A stretch of 64,000 nucleotides of DNA from Trichoplax adhaerens (taxonomy: Eukaryota > Placozoa > Uniplacotomia > Trichoplacea > Trichoplacidae): positions 70,002 to 134,001 of the forward strand of contig NW_002060961.1 of NCBI RefSeq assembly GCF_000150275.1, in the 5' to 3' direction. The position numbers were made by a program, and so were the translations under genes. Each line of letters starts with the position of its first letter. The first letter of the stretch is position 1. This document shows positions 1 to 10,855 of this stretch, in pieces. The notes under the pieces are model-generated. The model had not been told where the DNA came from and searched no databases. It worked only from the letters and a program-made list of their open reading frames with translations.

Positions 1-393
1 ACCGATTATAGGAGAAATTATTTAGGTCAAATTTGTTACAGTAAATTATGTGCTGTTATGGAATAAAATTCTTATATAGTAATCGACATCAATTAATTGC
101 AATGAGAATCATTATAGTTTTAACTGGTTACAGTAAATATTATTCTGTACTGCTATAAAATTAGATTATATGAGATTAATGTCAATGTTAATCTAATACT
201 AATTGTTCACATTAAAATATTAATATTTTCCACGATGTATTATTTCATATTTTACAACTTTAAGTGGGTATCCGTAAGCAATAAAACTTTGTCGACGGAA
301 TAAAAATCAAGTCATAGCGATTTCTGAAATACCGGAGCTATTAGTGGCTATACCTAAATAGAGCTTAACTGATGATATTTTAACTACCTGAAC

Positions 394-1248
394 AGTTTTT
401 TATGCAGATCCCCCTTACACTCATGAATTAGTACGAGAACACGATGATAATCACTTGATTTATTTATCACCTGTGATAAGACTTGAACCTGATGGCTACC
501 AATTTATGTCTCATCCATCTTTTCATGCTATTTTACAGATACTAATTTATGGTAGCAATGAGTTATTTCAGTATTTTTCAATTAATTGCCTTCAAGATTT
601 ACAATTAGAATTAGCTCAACGAAACGTAACTGATGAAAATTGGACAATTCAAAGTATCGAAAAGGAATGGATATCCGTATCTGCTCGAGATGATAAATAT
701 CTTATTGCTATTCCTATCTATCATTTCTCAGACTATGCTATCTATTTTAAATCAGCATTTTCCTATCTTTGCCAAGCGGATATTTCCATCCTATCAGCAA
801 GAAGTTACTGCTGTGGCTTATTTATCTAAAATCGATCCCCAATTTAAATACAGCTCATTTAAAGATTATTTTAATGAAAAATAATCTAGATAAAGACAGA
901 ATAAGTTAGAAAATATCTAACGGTTTCGACGATACAAAATTATCTCATTGTGGGCTAGAAGAGGCGATTTTAGAGAATGGCCATTATCAAGTCAAATTTA
1001 TTAGTGGTGGCCTTCGTTGTATGCATATTGAATTGAAAGAAAAGACCACCCGAATCAATCAGAATGAAAAAAATTGTTATTACTTTGGTTATATCTGTAA
1101 TGTTGTAATCCCAATCTATCAATTAGCTGGCGTAGCCTTTTTGATTATAACTCCCATTGGTAATCAGAATGACAAAAATCCAAAATCGTTATCGTTAATG
1201 AAGTTAAGAATAGAATGGGAAAGGTTTATGGATAGCATATACCAATGA
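394..1248 (+). pseudogene. Decayed ZU5-like domain gene fragment
   Basis: The + strand reads as protein in three pieces. The first runs from about 394 to 770 and contains L-S-P-V-I-R-L-E-P-D-G and, later, E-W-I-S-V-S and H-F-S-D-Y-A-I. The second, in another frame, covers about 775-884. The third covers about 925-1248 and contains a C-M-H-I-E-L-K-E segment. The order of an LSPVV..PDG-like motif, a W-x-S-V-like strand and a terminal HFS motif resembles ZU5-type domains of UNC5/ankyrin/PIDD-like proteins. This is recognition by eye, not an alignment. A frame change near 770-780 and stops near 884 and 908 separate the pieces, and no clean splice sites bridge them. I therefore call it a pseudogene remnant. 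It could instead be a multi-exon gene with poorly visible introns. Confidence 0.42.
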
Positions 1249-1832
1249 CGCTTGCATCCGATGAATTCCACTGGTACCATAGGTATATTGCAAGGACTTG
1301 AAATAGTTGGACTTGTTTTGGATAATTAATCAATATATGTTGTAATTAAGAAATACGTTTTGTTGTAACTGAATATTGGATGGAATACAATATTGTAATG
1401 ACATAAATCATTACCGCATTAACTTGTAGGCACTATGTGTAGCCAGAATTACGCTATCGCCTTAATAATTATAAGTTAAGTAATTGAAATTAAACACGTC
1501 CACATCGAATAGTAGAATCGTAAAGTGAAGAAGCGACTACATAATAGCTGCTTTGTGTGAAGTTAGTTCAGCTAGTCAAGTTGGCTAGTGAGTTAGTTGC
1601 TGAACAAGTTAGTGGTTAGAAAAGCGAGTTTATGCTAGTTGAAGGATTTGTCAAATAAAAATTTTCTATTCTATCGTACGCTGCAGTACTTATTGAAGAA
1701 CTAACTAGTATGCCTCTGCTGTTGAGCTAATTTATCAACAAAGTTTACAAGTTTATAGCAAACAGACACTAGTAAATTAACCCAAGCCAAACATGTTAGC
1801 AAGCTCCAGGCAAATTGTGCTGCTGCTATATT
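1249..1832. other. Gene-free stretch, possible left part of a repeat element
   Basis: I see no coding exon here. From about 1558 there are repeated AGTTAGTT/CTAGTCAA motifs. These resemble, as reverse complement, the right end of the dispersed repeat near 2080-2116, so the stretch may be the left half of that element. Confidence 0.4.
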
Positions 1833-2116
1833 GTTGTCACACACCACTAGTGACAAAGTAGTCTACACACGCCAATCCTTGCGGAGAACGCCACTTACTA
1901 ACTTGAAGAGGCGAGATTAGCTATATCACCAAATAATTCAGTTCCAACGACCGAATACTATGGTATAATTATAGCGTCACAGATAGTGTAGACGAGATAG
2001 TCAGAGATTTACTATCATTTATTACTTAAGGAATCTTAGCACCCAAGATTATAGTCTTTAGAATTAAATATCAATTGATCAACTAGTTGACTATCTAACC
2101 GACTAACTAACTAAAA
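1833..2116. repeat. Dispersed repeat, copy 1 (MITE-like)
   Basis: This stretch matches 19079-19331 closely and in the same orientation. Both copies begin with TGTCACACACCACTAG and end in a run of ACTAACTAACTAAAAA. The second copy lacks about 40 bp near the right end. No coding capacity is visible. If the left end is near 1558, imperfect inverted AGTTAGT-type ends would make a roughly 560-bp non-autonomous element, but the terminal inverted repeats are imperfect and no target-site duplication is clear. Confidence 0.65.
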
Positions 2117-3177
2117 AAGGGATCTTCAATTGTATACGAGTATTGTTGATGTGGTATTGAATATCAACTTGGATCATCCAAAATCATTAAAATACAGAGT
2201 ATAATATTTTAGTTTCGTTGAAGAATTTGAGCTATTTAACGAAGCTATTCGATAAGTTATCGTTGTCAACATGCTGTATAAAAGTAAATTAGACATTAAT
2301 TCAAAAGTTGATTGATAACATTGCTTAATAGGTAGTGATTATGTATTGGAGGGAAATGAAGCAAGAGAATTAAGCAAAACTATGCAGTTTATTATTCCAC
2401 TTGCTAGCCAAAGTAGAAAACAAGACAAAAAATATCGTAGAGCAGCACGGATTAAGGTGACGAGATAATAATTGTGTGCCAAAGTTATATTCTGCTCTAT
2501 ATTGCAAATACTTTCTTGAAAGTAATTCGATTGCAATCATAAGGTAGGTAAATTATAGTAATCCCCAAACAAGTAGATAAAGAATTGCATCACAAGACAG
2601 ATAGTTGCCTTTATGCACATGTTATAAAACTCATATAATACTATTATAGCAATAGATAATTCAACAAATACCAATGCGGCAATGTCCCGTAATTCTATAG
2701 CAAATAATATTTTAACAATACAGCAGCAGGAACTTCTAAAACTAATACATTGGGACTTGGAAGTCCCTGACAGCAGCATGCCAAAATGGTATATTATCAA
2801 CGATAGTGCACTATAGTACGTAGTATTACTTGATTTATAAGCTATCATGTTACCACTATATCGATAAAATACTCAAAAATTTTATACCAAGTCCACTTTG
2901 ACACTGTCCTTTTAATGAATAACGATAAACTACGAGATAGACTATCCTTGTAGCAGTATGAGTTCTCTCATCCTTCTCTGTAGATAACGCAAGAAAGTCT
3001 TTCTTAAGCAGATTTCATAGAAATGGATGCAGACTAGCGAATGATCCAACTTTCAAATATTCTTAATTAGGATAAACGATTAGTAAATTGCAAATAATGA
3101 ATAAAGACATACTGTCTGCGAAAGTTTAACTCCGGTCAAAGATCGATTGTTGGACTTACCTTATCATACTAAAGAGT

Positions 3178-6142
3178 TTACAATTTTGATGGCTTTTTAC
3201 CAAACATGTAGAAAAATGGATAGCAAAGCTGTAACATTTCTCCTCCTGTACTTTCTCTTAACATTTCGGCGAATCTAAAATGTTTATGCAAGTATTTAAT
3301 TATGCATCATAAATAGTAATTCCTAACTCTCTTGTCCCTGTAACAAGACAACCTCCATTTTCACTTTATTTATGCAGTAACAATTCTTTAGTAGCGTTTG
3401 TTGTTTAAACGTACGTCCCAATGATCATATGTTCTTGATCATTTTCATTTAGTAAGGGATAACTATTTAAAGTGAAATTATTTTTAAATTATTTTTACTT
3501 ACCGGTACTGGTACTATACTACAACGTCATCTATACTTATTTTATAGGGTATTACCCGTATGATATATTATGTCTGGCTTGCTAATTTCATAGCTAAGTT
3601 ATTAAGAATATTACATACCGTACTAATAACATCCGATTTGCATTGGTGATCTAGTGATATTATTTAACTATGGTCAAACTGAATTATATATTGCGATCTG
3701 ATTATATTTTATCGTCAAAACTGCCCACAGCTTTTCTTAATAGTCACAAAGCATAGTAAGACTTATATCCAACATGATGATAATTATGATGGAAGATCCA
3801 ATGATTCAGCGAAAGTAGATTTAGTAACGTAGCCATTTAGAGATTGACACAAAGGCGTAGAGTAAGAAAATAGATTTTAAATTATTGACTACAAGTATCA
3901 AGTACTTACAGCAGACCAGTGTGTAAGCTATCATGAAGTAAAGTAAGAATCATTAACACCGTAACTATTGCAACTAACAACTTAATCTGAGGCAGAAATT
4001 GTTAGTACTGCATTGAAAGCTTAAGAGATAGTACACCGGCAGAGAATACAATTGTGAATTAGTTCCGGAAGTTAAGCTAATGATTATGGAAAATGGCCAA
4101 GACTGTAAGTGCTATAAATAATTCAACACGACAAGTTATATTGGAATGTACGAGTATTGTAATAAGAATGTAAAGGTACCTACGTATATATTTAAGAACA
4201 GTTATAAAATGCCTCAATTGAAGAGTATGATGATCATTCCAGTACATTCTGAAAACACTACAATCGCCCCAACCACCCTCTCTTTAAAATAGCAAGATGG
4301 TATTTTATGACTACTGCTAATAAAATAACTATAATATGTCCTGCTTGACATATTTATCTATCCACTAACCTTCTTTTCAATTCCGGATCTGGATACGGTA
4401 ATTCGGCATCAACGCTATCGCCATACGTGTGAAGTAGACCAATATAACTATCGATATCCATCTGGTTGTCGACAGTATTTGATTCGCCCCTAAAAGCACG
4501 TATAAAATTTATTAGAATTGAAATATCTGCAATGCACGAGCTGCAGACTATTACTAGCCAAGATCGTATGCCATAACTTTACAAGCTATAAGAAATACTT
4601 GAGCTGAAATGTTGCTATTCTTGCTCATACAGTATTATCAAAGCTCTATCAAGAAATGAATTACTCGTTTCATATCTTTCTTTCACTCTCTATATATGTT
4701 TTATCTTACCTTACTGCCTGGCTAAAAGGCCACTCGATATTACTATAGCGACATTTGCCACAATATTTAGCAAATTGATATGTCTCAACACTCAATGGAC
4801 CATTATATATCTAAATATCAATATTTACAGAAAAATATAAAATAAAAAATGATTCTATTGGCAATCAATATCAAGCTAATATTGAAACTAGTCTATAAGC
4901 CATTCAGCCATCATTCCACATCCAAGTGATTAGCTAATTGTCCCGACAGTGTTATAGATTTCTTGTAGTTGTCTCCTTGTTTAATGAGTTTTCCGTAGGA
5001 TGAATCATTTTTTATGCAGCCCATTTTGCATGGCTATCTTAAACTACTCTTCTGATTAGAATTACTTAAAATATTTTATGATTCTGAGCTACACATCTAC
5101 CTAACTCTAATCTAGTTGACATCGTTGAACTGCATTTCTATATACCACATTCCTATATCGGGTACCCATGCAAATCATGCTAGTCTACTTGATTAAATCA
5201 AAAAATAATTACTAATGCCTCTTTTCCAACATCTATGAATATAGCTATGACTTAATCTTATGGTCTCTGTGCGATACTACTAACCTACAGTAAAATAGTT
5301 GGCGTCGTTGAACTTCTTTTTAACTTGCCATTTTAGATCTTATGCTACTCAACTTGATTATAAATCTAAATACAATCACACTTGTTACGACACCTTCCCC
5401 TGCCTCTATGATTGAAACTTGCAGTTTATAAATCATGGTCAACGATCGAAATAGTGTACGAGTACAATACTAGGCATAAGTAACGTTATATGCATATTAG
5501 ATAGGATGGACTCTAGTTCATGCTAGCTGAACGAGTATACCTAGCCAAATTTTTACGATGAAAATAGCAGACAACGATAGCGATAGGTAATAGTATTTGA
5601 TAGAATGAACTCAAGCTCATTTCAGTTTCTTGATAGTAACTTACGTAATAATTTAATTCCTCAGCTTGATCACAATTCATGATAACAGGATCATTATAGG
5701 CATACAATGCTACACAACCTGTACCAGGCTTAAGAACGCGATTAACTTCAGAAAGAAATTGATCGATATTAAACCAGTGGATAGCCTGAGCACATATAAC
5801 CAAATCGACGATATTATCTTCGAGGGGAAGATTTTCCGCTGGGCTAAGTTGATAGGTAATATTAGGATCATGGTTGTCTTGGCGAGCTAGATCGATTTGA
5901 GTTGCGCTATGATCGAAACCGATAATTCGATTAAAATACGGAGCATATTGCTGGGTTGATGTACCGGGACCACAGCCAACGTCGATGGCTAAATCAAATT
6001 TGTCTTGTTGATTTATTCCTTGTTTTAAATAATCCATCACTTGTTGGATAAGAGAAGGCGGATAAGTAGGCCTGAATTTATCATAATTTTGACTTATCCA
6101 ATTTTTATCAAAGACGTGATAAGGCTTATCTGGTTGTGTCAT
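3178..6142 (-). CDS. SAM-dependent methyltransferase, copy 1 (intact)
   Basis: Four exons in phase: 6142-5645, 4810-4710, 4489-4370 and 3274-3178, giving 271 residues, a usual length for the small class I methyltransferases related to Dictyostelium DDB_G0268948. The start is the first ATG of an open frame. Residues 50-60 carry motif I (D-L-A-I-D-V-G-C-G-P-G), D77 follows the second strand, and 112-123 (V-D-L-V-I-C-A-Q-A-I-H-W) is the post-motif region typical of this family. The last exon ends in F-Y-M-F-G-K-K-P, the family's usual C-terminal strand. Donors are consensus (gtaagt after exon 1, gtaag after exon 2, gttag after exon 3). The natural substrate of the family is not known to me, so the reaction can only be given as SAM-dependent methyl transfer in the cytosol. 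The exon boundaries are confirmed by an identical layout in copy 2. Confidence 0.85.
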
Positions 6143-6539
6143 GCTTAATGAGAACTTCTGAGAAAGCTAAAGGTAATTCTTATATAGAACTACTTCAATT
6201 AATCGACTAAGATACGTTTAATGGATTGATTTTGCAGTCACTTTATAGCCAATGTACAATATTTCACGATGTAGTTGCTGAAAAGGATGAAATAGATTAT
6301 CGATTCACTACTTTCAAAGATTGGAAGTAGAAGATCTAGACAAAAATAAATTGTAAAGAATGAATCTCAAAATATCGACTAGGATGGCCACGTATCTATT
6401 GCGGTCCATGTATGTGATGAAGACATCGTATATGCTGACTGTGATGACGAGGGCAATCTATATGATGGCCGAACTAACAGGCAAGCTTTCGCCATCATGG
6501 TCAGCGTATAAGATGCCTTTATAACATACATGGACCCTA

Positions 6540-6740
6540 ACATATCTGAGAATTGAGATAGGGATAGGGAGAAAACTGTGTGTTTCGATCGGAGTCTATT
6601 TCAAAGATAGTACCGTAACAACTTAAAAATCTATGCTGTAATTTTATGAATCTTCAAAGCAATGCATCTAAGAATTGAGATAAGGATAGGAAAATAAACT
6701 GGTGAGTTATGCTCAGAGTTCATTTTAAGGAGAAGATTGA
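6540..6740. repeat. Short version of the 115-bp minisatellite unit
   Basis: About one and a half copies of a unit with GAATTGAGATAGGGATAGG, a TCAGAGTT-like segment and CTTCAAAGCAATGCATCTAAG. The homologous place in unit 2 (13615-14325) has expanded to about six units. Confidence 0.6.
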
Positions 6741-8622
6741 CTTGGTCAAATCTTATCTGTCATTAAAGTAAAAAAATAGTACTTCCCCTTAACACGAAGT
6801 TTAGTTTAAGATATTCTTACAGTTGTAATTAAATTGAAATTCTCATTTTTATTCGTTGTACGATCTTATCAAGTTTCATCGAGAATCAATTCCAATTAAC
6901 TCAATGATACAAGTTAATGTCTAGTTCAATTGAACGGTGATTAAGCTTTCAAGAGGCAAATAGCGCCATCCCATTATGGTTAATCACGTACACTGCTAAG
7001 ACTGTGCGATCGTTTCTTAATAGGTGCAAGTTAAATGATTTACGTCACGGTGACAATTTGCCTCGAGTTTACTTTATCCAATATGATGACTCTAGCGCAC
7101 AGGATGCATATAATAACTAACTCCAAGTGTTTCAAATAAGATAGAATTAGTGTAGAATATCGTGTATATACATCTACTTATTAAGGATGCTATACTTCAA
7201 AAAACTGAGGAAAAAGCATTCGTAGATGATTACTTTAATACTTAGTCAACTATAACTCAACAATTTAAATGGTTGGTTAAACAAGTAAAATATATATCTA
7301 ACAACTAACAATGTATTACCTTATTTAACTATTTTCTACTTGTCTAGCTAATATCGACCTTACTATTTTTACTACATCAATGGATTAACTCATGTCGGCC
7401 AAGGGAACATGTAAAACGGATAGCACTCACATGAAATAAAAATGGACGAAGTACGATCAATAACAATCTAGATAAATTGATTAGGTTGATATTAGAATCA
7501 TGAATGAGATAATTTCTACTAGTCTACTGTTACAAATTTTTTCAACAAAGTAAATCAATCATCGCGACTATTCTAGATCTATCTATTCTATTACTCTTTG
7601 ACTTACCGAGAGTTGAAAGGGTTGGAATGGCTTCAAGATGGTTTCCACAATATCCTTTATGATAGGCAGTTTACAAAATAAAGCATCATTCTATAGGATA
7701 CTGGAGATTGCATGCATTAATATTTGATTATACTTCAATAAAAAATAATGCAGATTAATTATAAATGCGTAGATAACAATAAGGAACTACAACTAGTTGA
7801 ATAAATAACTAATAGCTACCATAATAAAATACTTTTATCGCAGCAACTGTTCTGTAACAATGTCAATTTGAGTATAGTATTACTTGTTCTGCCTACTATG
7901 GCCAACGCTATAATTCTTCATATTCTACATTACTATGATCAGTCAGTATAAGCTCTTTATGAAGACATATTACCTAATGGAAGCAATTATTTATTGTAGT
8001 CGAACCTTTTATTGGCTCTAAATCTACCTCTCTGTATTGATCAATTATTAGCTAGCCAATAATTCTTCCATTTTATTGTTAAGTCGAACTTTTATTGACC
8101 ATGAATCGTTTCCTATATGAGAGCTTTAGTATTATCCATTTTAATATCTATTTCTTACATTATTTGTAGCATTACTATCATTATCGTCATTAAACAGCCT
8201 GAAAATATACCATCAGAAATCATATATTGCTATTAGAATATCCTACCACTCCTCTAACAATGATGCTTTTAAATTAATTAGGCTCAGAATGATACAGTGT
8301 CCGTACGTAATTATATGAATCAATCGATTTTTCTATGTAGCTGTTACAATTTAGACATTGAGAACGGGTCTTAAACACTATTGTCACTAATACTTGTGTC
8401 CCCAATTGACTTAGGAGACTTATCGTAGTTAGACTAACTTTTGACTACACAGATAAGTTGCCAACGGGTAATAAGTTTAAGGACTATATTTATTGAGATA
8501 AATCCTAGTCAAAAAATATACTAAAAAGTACGTTAGAAAACTCTTGGCAATAATGATCAAGTGAATCTAAAAATGATTAAATGGAACTGAACAGGTAATT
8601 TAGTGCTCGGTTTTATATGTCT

Positions 8623-9892
8623 CGGCCTCCGCCGGTGGTGCTTGTGTTAACAGCTTAGACATAGCGACTTACACTGTATATTATAGGAGTCTAGATAAAA
8701 GGAGTTAACATAGATCAGTATAAGTCAACGCTAATTAACAATCATAAACTATTTGCGCTAATTAGAGCCTCAAGGCTCAGCACGAATTACGCCTTACACT
8801 TAAGTATTAATATTCAGTTACTTAGATTTTAACCTTGACAACAGCAAGTCTCGTTAACGTCTATTAAACTACTGGAACAAACAACAATTTATATCAGATA
8901 TTTTAATTAACGCTGTCATCATTATTTCGGAGCTTGGCTCCGTAACAGTATCAGTTAAGGGCTGAATTTATAGTCAGAAGGAATATTCGTATATGTCTAT
9001 CCTTACTACAATTAAGCCACAACATCGATAAAATTAATTAGGCTAAGAACTATACAGTTATGTATTTACTGATCTATTTTTTTAGGTATCAGTGAAGGGC
9101 TGAGTTTGTAGCAGTAGGAATATACACATATCCTTATTCCAATTAAGCCAGAACACCAACAAAATTAAGTAGACTAAGAGCTATACAATTATGTAATTAT
9201 CAATCTATTTTTCTATGTATCAGGTAAGGACTGAGTTTGTAGTCTGAAGGAATAAACGCCCATTCTTATTCCAATTAAGCCACAATATCAATAGAAATGA
9301 TGATCGATTTTATATTTTAAAGTCATACAATATCGAATCTGTGATCCTTATTGGCAATAAGGGAGTAATTGCCATATTACTTTTATTGCTCCTTTGCAAT
9401 ACATCAATAATATTCTAATCAGCATTATAGAGTAATCGGATGTTAATAAAATGTTGTCAAATTATGCAAAGTAAACTTGCAAATGAGTGTTCAATCATAA
9501 TATTACTACTCAGCAATGGTTAATATAATTTTAATCTGTCCAGTAGCATTATTCTTCACATTAGGATATGTAGGGCAGATATTATAATTGCCGAATTATT
9601 ATCAAAGACTGTAATAAGGTTTCATCCGTGAATGCATTATTGAAAAGTAGTATTCTAGAAGCATAGTTGTGAATATAGTAGTGCCCGGCTATTGCCGGGA
9701 TATATATAATGTCGAATGGTAATACTAACTATTAATTATTAACAAATACAGTATTGCAGTGCTGTACCGCACATTTGTGCAGCATAAAGTACAGTGCACG
9801 GTATAAAGTTACTGAACCTCTGACAGGTCTATCAAATGGTAATACTATCTGTTAAATGAGCACATTATCGTAAACCGTCAGCAAAGCGACGG
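8623..9892. other. Cluster of seven short GC-rich hairpins
   Basis: Perfect short inverted repeats with 3-8 base loops occur at 8623-8634 (CGGC/GCCG), 8765-8778 (GAGCC/GGCTC), 8928-8942 (CGGAGC/GCTCCG), 9684-9699 (CCCGGC/GCCGGG), 9769-9780 (GCAC/GTGC), 9816-9828 (ACCT/AGGT) and 9875-9892 (CCGTC/GACGG). Each is short. Their clustering and GC-rich stems stand out from the background. No function is assigned. Confidence 0.45.
8950..9290. repeat. Degenerate tandem repeat, about 125-bp period
   Basis: About two and a half copies of a unit that includes AAGGGCTGA(A/G)TTT(A/G)TAG, AGGAATAT, a CAATTAAGCCA(C/G)AA box and (A/C)TATACA(G/A)TTATGTA. Confidence 0.65.
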
Positions 9893-10855
9893 GAGTTTGT
9901 ACTAGTTTATTCTACTTGGACGATTACTGTTTTTTTTAACTGTTCAAATTCAAGCGATTTTTACAACATCATTAAAAAAGAGGATGGATTAACTATCAGC
10001 ATATATGGTATTTGCTTAATTCTAACGTGATTGATAATATACCAAATAGGTAGTGGTTATGTGTTGGAGAGAAATGAAGTAACTACTGTAGGTTAAGCAA
10101 AACTAAGTAGTTTATTATTTCATTATGTAGCACAAGCAAAAGACTAGGCCAAAAATGACCATAGCGCTGCACAGCTCAAGATAAACTTAATTATTGCATA
10201 ATAGATATAGCATTATATTCTGCTCTATATTGCAGATACCCTATTTAAGTAATTCGATTGTAATCACAAGCTACGCAAATCAAAATAGCACTAAAACCAG
10301 CAGACAAAGAATAAAATCACAAGATTGATATCGTAATGTTATGCATTATAATATCATATCAAATTATCAAAATGTTATTTTAGCAAATATGGTATTATCC
10401 TACGATTCTATAGTATATCACGGTTACCTTAGGCAATGTCTTAGCACTAAAACAACATATCAAAAAAGCATATTATTAACCATAGTTAGCTATAGTAGTA
10501 ATACGGAAAAATAAACTATCACGTTACAACAATATCGAAAAAATACAATCATTCTAGACCGAGTCCATTCTGATATTATCCTTTTTAATGAATAACGATA
10601 AGCTACGAGATAGCTTAGTCTTGTAGCAACATAAATTCTTTCATTCTCATTTGTAGATTAAGGAAAGCAGTCTTTTTTCTGTCGATTTTAATAAAAATGA
10701 ATATGGACTAGCGAATGATCCAAATTCCCAATACTTTTAATTCAATAACGTTTAGTAATTCCCAAAGGAAGGTAAGGAGATACTTTCAGGAAAGTTTAAT
10801 AAGTACACCCATCAAAGGTCGATTGCTGGTCATTAAGTTTATCAAACTAGAGAAT

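Larger units (their letters stand above)
2310..8115. repeat. Segmental duplication, unit 1
   Basis: Similarity to unit 2 can be followed at both ends: GATTGATAA plus AGGTAGTG at 2310-2340 matches 10028-10055, and ACTCATGTCGGCCAAGGGAA at about 7389 recurs at about 14810. The unit carries one methyltransferase gene on the minus strand, its 3' flank and about 1.9 kb of its 5' flank. Outside the exons the copies have diverged by many substitutions and indels. Part of the unit near 3340-3640 is shared with unit 3 (17090-17400) but is missing from unit 2. Confidence 0.75.
8116..10027. other. Spacer between units 1 and 2; no gene seen
   Basis: No exon is recognisable. It contains a degenerate tandem repeat (8950-9290) and a series of short GC-rich hairpins in an otherwise A+T-rich background (8620-9895), listed separately. 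Confidence 0.6.

Noticed and set aside
3720-3790. A possible extra exon (M-L-D plus following residues) shared by all three methyltransferase units (also near 11200 and 17480)
   Set aside because: It is conserved only as duplicated intron sequence. Copy 1 has a stop, copy 3 lacks a usable acceptor, and the exons on either side join in phase without it.
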